Under the pieces are notes generated by a model, which was given only the letters and a program-made list of their open reading frames with translations, ran no database searches and was not told where the DNA came from. Both the position numbers and the translations under genes were made by a program. Positions 54,452 through 62,268 of a stretch of 64,000 nt of DNA are shown here, in pieces (the stretch's first letter is position 1; each line of letters starts with the position of its first letter). Location of the stretch: the NCBI RefSeq assembly GCF_914484835.1, contig NZ_CAJZAR010000042.1, positions 1 to 64,000 on the forward strand. The letters are read 5' to 3'. The DNA is from Paraburkholderia tropica (lineage in GTDB: Bacteria; Pseudomonadota; Gammaproteobacteria; Burkholderiales; Burkholderiaceae).

Positions 54452-55351
54452 ATGAATCGAGAACAGAAAATCCGTCGCGCTCACTCCCTTCGCCGCGGCC
54501 TGAACGTCGCTGCGCTCGCGCTATTCGCGTCGCTCGCCGGTTCGCCGTTCGCTCAGGCGGCGAGTTTTCATTGCCCGCACAACGCCTCGGCGTCCGAGCG
54601 CCTCGTGTGCAACGACCCGACGCTGTCCGCGCTCGACGACAAACTCGCCGCGCTCTATCACAGCGCAATCGACGCGACGCCCGACTCGACGGCGCTCGAA
54701 GCCGACCGCGTGAGCCAGTGGCAATGGCGCCAGCACAACTGCAAGGACAAGGCTTGCGTGACGGACTGGTATAACCGCCGCATCGCCGAACTCCAGGGCG
54801 ATCTGCAACACGGCAAGCAGGCCACCGTGCAGCGCGTGAAGGACGGCGTGGCCGATCAGCATCTGGCACCGTCCGCACAGGACGCCGTGCTGGAAATGAA
54901 GGGCATCGACGCTGCGCCGAAGGGCCAGAACGACAAGCCGGCACCGACGGCCGACGGCTCGAAGCCCGCCGCGAAGACGGGCGCGAAGCTCGCCGGCGCG
55001 CACACCGACGCCTCGCTGCATCTGGAAAAAATGCCGAGCGGCGTTGCTGCCGACGCGCGCCAGAAGCATCTCGCCGACTCGCACACGCACGCTATCCCGG
55101 CTGACGAAGTCGCCCCGGTCAAGTCGGCCAAGCCGGCCGCCACCGCGGAAACGTCGGCCAAGGCCGCCAGCATGGCAGGTTCGGGCACGGCCTTCGCGAA
55201 GGCCGCGGGCATCGCTTCGCTCGACGCGCCCGCCGCTGCAAAGCCGGCCGCTGCGCATTCGTCGGAAGAAAAGCCGGCGGACGCCGCCGCGACCGACGCC
55301 ACGCACGCCGCCCAGGCATCGGCGCAGGAAAGCTCGCTCGCCGCGAAGTAA
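54452..55351 (+). CDS. exported LprI/DUF1311-like protein with Ala-rich tail
   Basis: A 299-residue periplasmic protein. A signal peptide (VAALALFASLAGSPFAQA, cleaved before ASFHC) leads to a DUF1311-type domain of about 80 residues: FHCPHNASASERLVCNDP, then LSALDDKLAALYHSAI and WQWRQHNCKDKACVTDWYNRRI, with four Cys in the usual places for two disulphides. This domain includes lysozyme-inhibitor-like proteins. From about 135 on there is a long Ala/Lys/Ser/Asp-rich tail with no motif. Function is inferred only from the small domain; a role in envelope defence is possible. Confidence 0.75.
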   Translation: MNREQKIRRAHSLRRGLNVAALALFASLAGSPFAQAASFHCPHNASASERLVCNDPTLSALDDKLAALYHSAIDATPDSTALEADRVSQWQWRQHNCKDKACVTDWYNRRIAELQGDLQHGKQATVQRVKDGVADQHLAPSAQDAVLEMKGIDAAPKGQNDKPAPTADGSKPAAKTGAKLAGAHTDASLHLEKMPSGVAADARQKHLADSHTHAIPADEVAPVKSAKPAATAETSAKAASMAGSGTAFAKAAGIASLDAPAAAKPAAAHSSEEKPADAAATDATHAAQASAQESSLAAK

Positions 55352-55362
55352 GTCACGCCGCG

Positions 55363-55428
55363 GTGATGCAGCAGTGATGCAGCAGTGACGCAACCGTCAC
55401 GAAGCCAGCGCGGCGAAACCCGCCGCGC
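55363..55428 (+). repeat. tandem repeats and hairpins after the LprI-like gene
   Basis: Two perfect 11-base copies of GTGATGCAGCA (55363-55384) with a diverged third; then a perfect dyad GTGACG-CAAC-CGTCAC (55385-55400) and a second, GCGCGGCG-AAACC-CGCCGCGC (55408-55428). GATTCAGGCG then occurs twice at about 55444-55463. They may end transcription or bind a regulator of the two-component genes that follow. Confidence 0.55.
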
Positions 55429-55569
55429 GATTCAATCTGGGGATTCAGGCGTGATTCAGGCGCGATCCCCCTCGCGACCCCGTCGCAATCCAATCGCAAG
55501 TAAGCCGGAGTAAGAAATAGAAAGAACGCCGCTATTCTGTAAGCCGTCGATACGAATTAAAATTTCACG

Positions 55570-56328
55570 ATGAGTCCACACGTTCTCATCGTCGACGACG
55601 ATCCGGTCGTGCGCGATCTTCTCTCCCGCTTCCTGCGGGCCAACGGCTTCGAGGCCTCGGTCCTGCACGACGGCACGCATCTCGGTCAGCGTCTCGAACG
55701 CGAGCGGCCTGCTGTCGTCGTGCTGGATGTCATGATGCCCGGCACCGACGGCCTGCGCGCCCTCGCCGCCCTGCGCGCGAAAGGCGACGACATTCCCGTG
55801 ATCTTCGCTTCGGCGCGCGGCGCGGTCGCCGACCGCATCGCGGGCCTGACGCTCGGCGCGGACGACTATGTCGCCAAGCCGTTCGATCCGCAGGAATTGT
55901 TGCTGCGCATCCAGACCGTGCTGCGCCGTCGCGGCGCGGTGCCCGCCGGTGCGCCGGAAGCGCGCGAACGCTGCCGTTTCGGCCCCTTCGAACTCGACTT
56001 CGCCACGCGCACGCTGCTGCGCGACGGCGAGCGCGTGGCGTTGCGGGACGGCGAATTCGCCTTGTTGAAGGTCTTCACACGACACCCCTACCGCGTGCTC
56101 TCGCGCGTGCTCATTCACGATCTGCTGCATGCCGACGGCCTCGAATTCCACGAGCGCAGTCTCGACGTGCCGATCTGGCGCCTGCGCCGCGTGATCGAAG
56201 ACGATCCCTCGCAACCGCGTTTCGTGCAAACGGTACGCGGCAAGGGCTATGTGTTCGTGCCGCTGCGCGAAGGCGAAGTCGCCGATCCGGGCGCCCACGA
56301 CGCCCAGGATGCCGAACCCGGCGCATGA
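55570..56328 (+). CDS. OmpR-family response regulator
   Basis: A 252-residue regulator with receiver domain (acidic triad near 9-11, phospho-acceptor D53 in VVVLDVMMPGTDG, Lys in AKPFDPQEL) and winged-helix output domain (LDVPIWRLRRVIEDD and FVQTVRGKGYVF). It begins ATG at 55570 with no strong Shine-Dalgarno. Its kinase gene follows after 12 bases. It is a close paralogue of the orphan regulator at 52619. Targets unknown. Confidence 0.94.
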   Translation: MSPHVLIVDDDPVVRDLLSRFLRANGFEASVLHDGTHLGQRLERERPAVVVLDVMMPGTDGLRALAALRAKGDDIPVIFASARGAVADRIAGLTLGADDYVAKPFDPQELLLRIQTVLRRRGAVPAGAPEARERCRFGPFELDFATRTLLRDGERVALRDGEFALLKVFTRHPYRVLSRVLIHDLLHADGLEFHERSLDVPIWRLRRVIEDDPSQPRFVQTVRGKGYVFVPLREGEVADPGAHDAQDAEPGA

Positions 56329-56340
56329 TCGCCTGAATGC

Positions 56341-57603
56341 ATGAACAATCCGTTGAATACGCTGTTCGGGCGCATGGCGCTGATGTCGGCGCTCGTGCTG
56401 TTCGCGATTCAGGCGTGCTGGTTCGTCGTGTTCGCGCCGCAGCCGCGCCGCCATGAAGTCGAGGGCTTCGAGCGCGGCCTGCTGCTGATGCTGCACGCCA
56501 CCACCGGGGCGGCGCCCAACGAGCTCGAACTCGCGCCCGCGCTGCGCGTGCATCTCGTGCCGACCTGGAACATGCCCGCCGACGTGAAGCTCGAAGTGCC
56601 GAAGCGCGAGCCGCTTTCCGATCTGCGCCGCCAGTTGCTGCGCGATCTGCCCGCAGGCACCGAAATTCTCGCCGACACGCGCCATCGCGCGACGCTCTGG
56701 GTGCGCTTTCCCGGCCATCCCACGTGGATCGTCGCGCCCATCGACCTGCCGCCGCCGCCGAATCTGGTGCCGCAATTCGCGTCGATGCTCGCGGTCTCGC
56801 TGCTGCTCGCGCTGCTCGCGGTGTGGCAGATGCAGCGTCCGCTGTCGATCGTCGCGCAGACCGCGCGCGCGTTCGGCTCGGGCAATCGCCCGCCGCCCGT
56901 CGACGAACTCGGTCCGCGCGAACTGCGCGAATTGATCGGCTCGTTCAACGGCATGATGAAGCAGCTCAACGAAGCCGACGACGATCAGGCCATCATGCTC
57001 GCGGGCGTGGCGCACGACCTGAAGTCGCCGCTCACGCGCCTGAAGCTGCGCGCGAGCATGCTGGGTTCCGAGCGCGAGCGCGAACAGTTCACGCGCGAAG
57101 TCGATTCGCTCAACGACATCGTGCAGCAGTTTCTGGAATTCGCGCGGCAACGGCCGGAATCCGGTCCCGAAGTGGAAGTGGATGAGCTATTGCGCGAGCA
57201 GTTTTCGTCCGATACGGCCGAAGAAGAAGACACGCTGTTCCGTCTCGATCTGCGCGCCGGTTCGAGCTTCCGCATGCCGCGCACGCTGCTCGACCGGCTC
57301 GTGTCGAATCTCGTCGACAACGCGCTCGAACACGGTGAGCCGCCGGTGGAAATCGGCACGCGCCGCGAAGGCACGAACTGGATCATCGAAGTGCGCGATC
57401 ACGGCCCCGGCATTCCTGCCGAGCGTGTGGCGGCGGCGCTCAAGCCCTTCGTGCGTCTGGACGAAGCACGCGGCGGCGAAGGCCATTGCGGACTGGGGCT
57501 CGCCATCGTGACGCGCCTCGTGCGCAATCAGGGCGGGCGCTGCGAAGTGTCGAACCATCCCGAAGGCGGTCTGCGCATCAAGATCGCGTTTCCTGCCGCC
57601 TGA
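56341..57603 (+). CDS. EnvZ-type sensor histidine kinase
   Basis: A 420-residue inner-membrane kinase. Two transmembrane helices (about 12-32 and 145-165) enclose a short periplasmic domain of some 110 residues with Pro-rich end; HAMP follows to about 215; the H-box has phospho-acceptor H225 in AGVAHDLKSPLTRLK; the ATPase domain has N box LVSNLVDNALEHG, G1 VRDHGPGIP and G2 GHCGLGLAIV. It phosphorylates the regulator encoded just upstream and maybe the orphan at 52619. Confidence 0.94.
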   Translation: MNNPLNTLFGRMALMSALVLFAIQACWFVVFAPQPRRHEVEGFERGLLLMLHATTGAAPNELELAPALRVHLVPTWNMPADVKLEVPKREPLSDLRRQLLRDLPAGTEILADTRHRATLWVRFPGHPTWIVAPIDLPPPPNLVPQFASMLAVSLLLALLAVWQMQRPLSIVAQTARAFGSGNRPPPVDELGPRELRELIGSFNGMMKQLNEADDDQAIMLAGVAHDLKSPLTRLKLRASMLGSEREREQFTREVDSLNDIVQQFLEFARQRPESGPEVEVDELLREQFSSDTAEEEDTLFRLDLRAGSSFRMPRTLLDRLVSNLVDNALEHGEPPVEIGTRREGTNWIIEVRDHGPGIPAERVAAALKPFVRLDEARGGEGHCGLGLAIVTRLVRNQGGRCEVSNHPEGGLRIKIAFPAA

Positions 57604-57694
57604 GAAACCTGAAAAGCCTGAGATTGCCAGCCAGTGCTGGCGCGTGCCGGATATCGCCTGATATCCGCCGATATCGCTCGATGCCGCGCGCCGC

Positions 57695-58627
57695 TCACAC
57701 CACGAGGCGGCCGCGCAGCAGATCCACGGTCGTCGACGACAGACCGAGACCCGCGCCGAGATAACGGTTCAGATCGCCGAAGCCCTTTTGCAGCGCATCG
57801 AACGCGGTCTGCAGATAAGCGGCTTGCACGGGCGGTGAGAGATTGGCTTCGTCGACGCCCGTCGAGCGCCACGCATTCGTCAGCAGAAAATCCTTCACGA
57901 CGATTTCCAGCGGCACGTTCGCGATCAGCAGCAAGAGCGCGCTCGCCCATCCCGCCACGTCCACGCCCGTTCCGCCCACCACCACGACCGGCCCGCCCGC
58001 CTGCGCGATCTGCTCGAGCAGCGCGCCGTAAGCCATGCATTGCGTGCGGCCCATCACGAACTCGCGCCAGTGCGCCTGCATGGCCGAATCGAGTTCGGGA
58101 CCGGTGAGGCCCGCGAACGACGGCGGCGCGTGCGTGCCGAGCACGTTCAGCGAGACATAGCTCGCGGTGCTGACCGACGTGTCGGGCGTGGTGTCGGATT
58201 CGACCGGCGTGCGCAGATCGTAGACAGCCGCGAGCCCGATGCCTTCGAGCGTGGACGTGTCGGCCGTGCTCACGGTGAGCGCGTCGGAGCGGTAAATGAT
58301 GGCGCGGCGAAAGTGCGCGCCGTCGCTGGTCGAGTAACCGGGCGCCGCGCCGCCCACGTCGCGGAAATTCGCCACCGAATTCATGACCGGGCTGGGTGCG
58401 TCCTGCGGCCCGTCTCCGCCCGTGTAATCGCCACCGCATGCGCTCAGCAACGTGCTGCTGCAACCGCCCAGCGCCAGCACGCTCATGGTGCCCTTGAGCA
58501 GCCGGCGGCGCGGCGGACTGGCCGGACCAGCGCCGCGCCGGCACGCGAAGTCGCCGGACAAGGGCGCGGGAACGCCCTTGTGCGCTTCCTTGCGCGACGA
58601 AGAACTGGCGGAAAAACGAAGAATCAT
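57695..58627 (-). CDS. Tat-type lipoprotein of tyrosine phosphatase fold, catalytic loop lost
   Basis: A 310-residue exported protein. The N end has a twin-arginine pattern (RRRLLKG at 40-46) and a lipobox-like LLSAC (C64), so it may be a Tat-exported lipoprotein. Residues about 85-310 match the Y_phosphatase3 (PF13350-type) family: NFRDVGG, IYRSDAL, GIGLAAVYDLRTPVES, and GWASALLLLIANVPLEIVVKD. Where active members have HCxxGKDRTG, this protein has VGGTGVDVAGW (217-227): the His, Cys, Lys and Arg of the P-loop are all replaced while the flanks are kept. It is therefore probably not an active Cys phosphatase but a pseudophosphatase or ligand-binding protein. No frameshift is seen. Confidence 0.85.
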   Translation of the reverse strand: MILRFSASSSSRKEAHKGVPAPLSGDFACRRGAGPASPPRRRLLKGTMSVLALGGCSSTLLSACGGDYTGGDGPQDAPSPVMNSVANFRDVGGAAPGYSTSDGAHFRRAIIYRSDALTVSTADTSTLEGIGLAAVYDLRTPVESDTTPDTSVSTASYVSLNVLGTHAPPSFAGLTGPELDSAMQAHWREFVMGRTQCMAYGALLEQIAQAGGPVVVVGGTGVDVAGWASALLLLIANVPLEIVVKDFLLTNAWRSTGVDEANLSPPVQAAYLQTAFDALQKGFGDLNRYLGAGLGLSSTTVDLLRGRLVV

Positions 58628-59108
58628 CGGTTAGCAGCTAATGGGTGAGGCGCGCGTGGCAAGCGGGCCGCTGCAACGTCGGTGCGTCGCATGCATTCGG
58701 AGAGACGAAGTTTACCGGCAGATGACCCTGAAAGGGTTACGACGCAAGACTCGGTAATAATTCGTAGGACACCGTGACGGGGCGTGAGCGTCGAGATGAC
58801 GCGCCTCACGCGCGCGGCCGAATGATAAATCGCCATAAAAAACGGGGTCGAGAAGATTTTTGCGGCAAATTCTTTCCAGAACTTACTTATTCCCAAAAAT
58901 TAGAAAGCATTACATGAAGCGCCGTCCATTCCAGTGGCCGATTCGCCCGATAATGCCCGTCGCAGCCCGCAATTTCTTATTAAATCCTGTAAATTCTTTC
59001 TAAATATTATTCTTGACGCTCGTTTGCGCGCTCCTATAATCGCCCGTGAATTCAGGCATTTAGGCCTGATTGTCGCGGCAGTACTCACTGCCCATGGAGT
59101 TCTAAGTC
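58628..59108. other. gene-free, AT-richer leader region upstream of flhC
   Basis: About 480 bases, clearly lower in GC than the genes. It carries the flhC promoter at 59013-59040 and a short dyad in the leader (59052-59069). No flhD-like reading frame precedes flhC on the plus strand. The stretch AAATATTATTC and neighbouring T-rich tracts may be an UP element. Confidence 0.6.
59013..59040 (+). promoter_or_regulatory. sigma-70 type promoter of flhC
   Basis: TTGACG (59013-59018), 16-base spacer, perfect TATAAT (59035-59040). Transcription should begin near 59047, giving a 60-base leader to the flhC start at 59109 that includes the small dyad TCAGGC-ATTTAG-GCCTGA (59052-59069). Confidence 0.72.
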
Positions 59109-59897
59109 ATGTACAAAGGCAGTGTGACCGAGGAAGCGCGCGAGGTATTGCGTGCAATCGAGCTGATCCAGCTTGGCGCTCGCATGCCGGTGCTCGAAAA
59201 GGAACTGACGCTCTCGAGAAATCGCCTGATTCGTCTTTATCGCGAACTCAAGAGCGCTTCGCCGCCCAAAGGCATGCTTCCGTTTTCGGCCGACTGGTAT
59301 TTCACGTGGTTACCGAATATTCACGCTTCGCTTTTTTACAACATCTTCCTGTTCCTGAAAGACGAAGCGAAATGCAGCCGGCTCGACGCGCTCACGCGTG
59401 CGTATCGGCTCTATATCGAGCACTGCGAATGCGCTGAGACCGAGCGCGTGCTCAGCTTCACGCGCGCCTGGACGCTGCTGCGCTTCTTCGAAGGCGGCCT
59501 GCTCGCGCTCACGCGCTGCACGGTCTGCTCGGGCCGCTTCGTGCGCCATGCACGCGATGCGATGAAACCGGCGACCTGCTGCATCTGCCAGCCGCCTTCG
59601 CGCGCCGGCGTCACGCGCGCGATGCTCGCGAGCCGCGAACTCGCGCAGGGCACGCAAGAGGCAAGCGATGCCGCCGATGCGGGCACCGCAGCCGACAAGT
59701 CAAAGTCGACCAGCAAGCGCAAGGCGGCCTCACCGTTGAGCGAGATCTCCGACGCGATGCGCGACACCATCGCCGAAGTCAAACGCGCCGTCGATCCCAA
59801 CCGCAGCGCCAGGAATGGCACCATCGGCGGTCCGGCGAGCGCCTCATCGGGCAAGGTGCCGGGCAACCCGTTCCTGCCGGCCTCGGTTCCCGCCTGA
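59109..59897 (+). CDS. flhC: FlhC flagellar master activator paralogue with C-terminal extension
   Basis: A 262-residue transcription activator subunit. The zinc cysteines C137, C140, C157 and C160 are at the same positions as in E. coli FlhC, with an additional C158; EREL-type DNA-binding helices (about 28-50), MLPFSADWYFTWLPNIHAS and YRLYIEHC are typical of the family. E. coli FlhC ends at about 192 residues; here a polar Ala/Ser/Lys tail of some 90 residues follows. FlhC normally works as FlhD4C2, and no flhD is next to this gene, so it may partner with FlhD made elsewhere. GGAG lies nine bases before the ATG. Flanking genes are not flagellar. Confidence 0.92.
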   Translation: MYKGSVTEEAREVLRAIELIQLGARMPVLEKELTLSRNRLIRLYRELKSASPPKGMLPFSADWYFTWLPNIHASLFYNIFLFLKDEAKCSRLDALTRAYRLYIEHCECAETERVLSFTRAWTLLRFFEGGLLALTRCTVCSGRFVRHARDAMKPATCCICQPPSRAGVTRAMLASRELAQGTQEASDAADAGTAADKSKSTSKRKAASPLSEISDAMRDTIAEVKRAVDPNRSARNGTIGGPASASSGKVPGNPFLPASVPA

Positions 59898-59907
59898 CGT
59901 TCAAGCG

Positions 59908-59930
59908 AAAGCGCGCCGCCCGCGCGCTTT
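59908..59930. terminator. terminator between flhC and the following minus-strand gene
   Basis: AAAGCGCGC-CGCCC-GCGCGCTTT, perfect nine-base-pair stem with A/T ends, ten bases after the flhC stop. It overlaps the stop codon of the convergent gene, so it could serve both directions. Confidence 0.6.
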
Positions 59931-60309
59931 ACAGATCTTCCTTTTCCGCAGCGGCCAGCAAGGCGCGAATGTCGCTCGCGCACAGACGGCACACTGCTTT
60001 GCCATCCTGACTAATGTGCTGCGCCTGGCGGCTCTCGCACAACTGCGCGGCCACTTCGATCGCATGCGCATGGGCGGCCTGCCAGATCTCCCAGGCGATC
60101 TGCGCGCCGCTTTGGGCGTATTCGTCGTTGGGCGCGCGTTCGAGCGCGTCGGGCTGTTGTGCATGCGCACGCACATAATGCGCGCGGTAGAGCGCCTCGA
60201 AAACCTTGCGTCGCGAAGGCCGCGTCACACGGGGCTCCCCATCGGGGTTGCCGATATTCCGCTGCGCGAGGGCTTCGTCCACATTCGCCTCAAAGGAGTG
60301 CTGTTTCAT
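59929..60309 (-). CDS. hypothetical protein, 126 residues
   Basis: A helical cytoplasmic protein starting MKQHSFEANVDEALAQRN. Features are a basic patch TRPSRRKVFEALYRAHYVRAHA, an acidic/helical middle (AWEIWQAAHAHAIEVAAQLCE) and one Cys-x2-Cys pair near the end (VCRLCASDIR). I do not recognise a family. No strong ribosome binding site precedes 60309, and starts a few codons upstream are possible. The codon use is like that of its neighbours. Convergent with flhC. Confidence 0.6.
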   Translation of the reverse strand: MKQHSFEANVDEALAQRNIGNPDGEPRVTRPSRRKVFEALYRAHYVRAHAQQPDALERAPNDEYAQSGAQIAWEIWQAAHAHAIEVAAQLCESRQAQHISQDGKAVCRLCASDIRALLAAAEKEDL

Positions 60310-60445
60310 GCAAACGACATTGTGACAGGCCATGCTGGACAAGGGGTCTCGGAATACCGCGAATTTCTTCGCGTTATTCGTTGACCGCTCGAAGCGGACA
60401 ACGTGGGATTATGGTTGTTGTGTAAAAAAATAGAAGGAACCGACC

Positions 60446-60970
60446 ATGCAACTCGGGGGTACGACGGCGTTTTCCGGCGAGGGTGCCGCAACGCACAAGT
60501 TCAACGACGACGCGGCGGCAGTTCAGGCCGTCCAGGCAGCGCAGGCGACGACGGACACGAAGTCCTCCTCGTCGACCGATGCCGCGCCTGACGCCGTCAA
60601 GTCGCAGGACGACGCCGTGCGGATTTCGCCGCAAGGCTATGCCGCGGCGGCCAACGACGACAGCATCGACGACGACGGCAACGAGCTGAACGTGGACGAC
60701 AGCGGCGATAGCGCCACGCCCGACGCGAGCGCCGATGGCGCCGACGGCGGCACCGCCATCGCCGACTCCTCGGACAGCGGGCAGACCGACGCGTCCGCGG
60801 ACGGCAACGGCGACGCCGCGGCGAACGCGCAGCCCATGAAATCGCTCGTCTACGGCGCATTCGGCCTCGAACGCCCCGACCAGGAGCCCGATCCGAACCA
60901 GGCTTACAGCACCGGCCGATGGATCGCGGCGGCCATTACCGTGGGCGGCATCGTTTCGCTGTTCATCTAG
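60446..60970 (+). CDS. Asp-rich protein with C-terminal membrane segment
   Basis: A 174-residue protein with AAGGA seven bases before its ATG. The first 40 residues are Ala/Gln/Thr-rich; residues about 40-130 are highly acidic and polar (Asp, Ser, Ala repeats such as DDDGNELNVDDSGD and DSSDSGQTDASADGNGD) and look disordered; then comes KSLVYGAFGLERPDQEPDP and a final hydrophobic helix RWIAAAITVGGIVSLFI which ends the protein. The C-terminal anchor with no N-terminal signal suggests a tail-anchored or post-translationally inserted protein. Family unknown. It stands divergent from the hypothetical gene at 60309 and upstream of a receiver-kinase gene. Confidence 0.72.
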   Translation: MQLGGTTAFSGEGAATHKFNDDAAAVQAVQAAQATTDTKSSSSTDAAPDAVKSQDDAVRISPQGYAAAANDDSIDDDGNELNVDDSGDSATPDASADGADGGTAIADSSDSGQTDASADGNGDAAANAQPMKSLVYGAFGLERPDQEPDPNQAYSTGRWIAAAITVGGIVSLFI

Positions 60971-60997
60971 GCGGAACGCCGTAAAAAACGGGGTAAA

Positions 60998-61014
60998 GAC
61001 GCCAGAATGGCGTC
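60998..61014 (+). terminator. small hairpin after the Asp-rich protein gene
   Basis: GACGCC-AGAAT-GGCGTC, 28 bases after the stop codon at 60970. Six-base-pair stem without T-run; weak candidate. Confidence 0.35.
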
Positions 61015-61127
61015 GAATAGCAATCTGTTATGCATAAGAGGAAAGAAAGGCGCTGCGTCGGGTGACCCGGCTCGACTACAATCGCATTTCACCCGAATCA
61101 CCGCCCGATTCATTTGCCGGGATTGCG

Positions 61128-62255
61128 ATGACCAGCGCCCTCCATCCGTCGTTCTCCATTCTCTTCGTCGACGACGACGAGATTTCGCGCGTGCACTTCG
61201 CGCGCGCCATGCATGGCCTCTACCCGGTGCACATCGCGCGCGGCGCGGAAGAAGCCATGAGCGTGCTCGCGCAGCACGGCGCGGAGATCGCGGTGCTGGT
61301 GACCGACTTCCGCATGCCCGAGCGTGACGGCGACCAGCTGCTCCACGAAGTCGCGCAGAAATATCCGCAGATCGTGCGCATTCTGGTGACGGCCTATGCC
61401 GACAAGGACATGCTGCTGAACACGGTGAATACCGGCAACGTGTTTCGCATCCTCGAAAAGCCGCTGCGTATGGAAGCCGTGCGCGACGTGCTGCAACAGG
61501 CGGTCTCGCGCTATACCGAACGCGAGACGCGCCAGCAGCGCCTGCTGGCGATGGACGAAACGCTCGCGTTTCTCGCGCACGAACTGAACACGCCTCTGGC
61601 GACCATCGCGCTGTTCGCGCGCACCATCGAAAACGACGTATCGGGCGAATTCGACCCGCAATCGCAGACGCGCATCGCGAACGCCGCTTCGTCGATGCTC
61701 AACAACACGCAGTATTGCCTCTCGCTGATTTCGTCGTTCTGGGCCACGCTGCACAAGAACGGCGGATCGCAATCGCTCTCGCGCGACGGCACGCGCGAAG
61801 TGAGCGCCACGCGCCTGATCGCCACGCTGCTCGACACCTATCCGTTCGCGGCCGCGCAGCGCGACTGGATCACGGTGGACGTGCAGCAGGATTTCGTCGT
61901 GCGCGCGATGCCCAATTGCGTCGCGCTCGTGCTCTCCTCGCTGCTGTCGAACGCGCTGCGCGCGCTCTCGAACGCCGCCACGCCCGCGCTGCATATCGAG
62001 GTGCTCAGGAACAGCGAGCATGAGATCCGCGTGCGCGACAACGGCACGGGCATCGCGCCCGACGTGAAGGCGCGGCTGCTGCAAGACCCCGTCACCACGC
62101 ACGCCGAGGACGGCGGCCACGGCATGGGCATGATCTTCTGCAATCGGATCATGCGCTCGTTCGGCGGCAGCCTGCGCATCGACTCGGACTGGGGCGCGGG
62201 CACCACCGTCACGATGGGTTTCGGCAACCCGCACAAGCCCAGCGAAATGCACTGA
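61128..62255 (+). CDS. receiver-histidine kinase hybrid protein
   Basis: A 375-residue soluble signalling protein with an N-terminal receiver domain (about 9-125; acidic residues VDDDE at 14-18, phospho-acceptor D60 in VLVTDFRMPERDG, Lys in LEKPL) fused to a histidine kinase core: H-box with H151 in FLAHELNTPLATIAL and ATPase domain with VLSSLLSNALRAL, VRDNGTGIAP and GGHGMGMIFCNRIMRSFGGSL. No membrane helix, so the input comes through phosphorylation of the receiver. A REC-kinase layout like this occurs in PhcR/PhcQ-type quorum-sensing regulators. The ATG at 61128 begins just before the receiver domain. It is convergent with a large hybrid kinase (13 bases between stops) and the two may form a relay. 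Confidence 0.88.
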   Translation: MTSALHPSFSILFVDDDEISRVHFARAMHGLYPVHIARGAEEAMSVLAQHGAEIAVLVTDFRMPERDGDQLLHEVAQKYPQIVRILVTAYADKDMLLNTVNTGNVFRILEKPLRMEAVRDVLQQAVSRYTERETRQQRLLAMDETLAFLAHELNTPLATIALFARTIENDVSGEFDPQSQTRIANAASSMLNNTQYCLSLISSFWATLHKNGGSQSLSRDGTREVSATRLIATLLDTYPFAAAQRDWITVDVQQDFVVRAMPNCVALVLSSLLSNALRALSNAATPALHIEVLRNSEHEIRVRDNGTGIAPDVKARLLQDPVTTHAEDGGHGMGMIFCNRIMRSFGGSLRIDSDWGAGTTVTMGFGNPHKPSEMH

Positions 62256-62268
62256 GGCCGCTGGCGCC

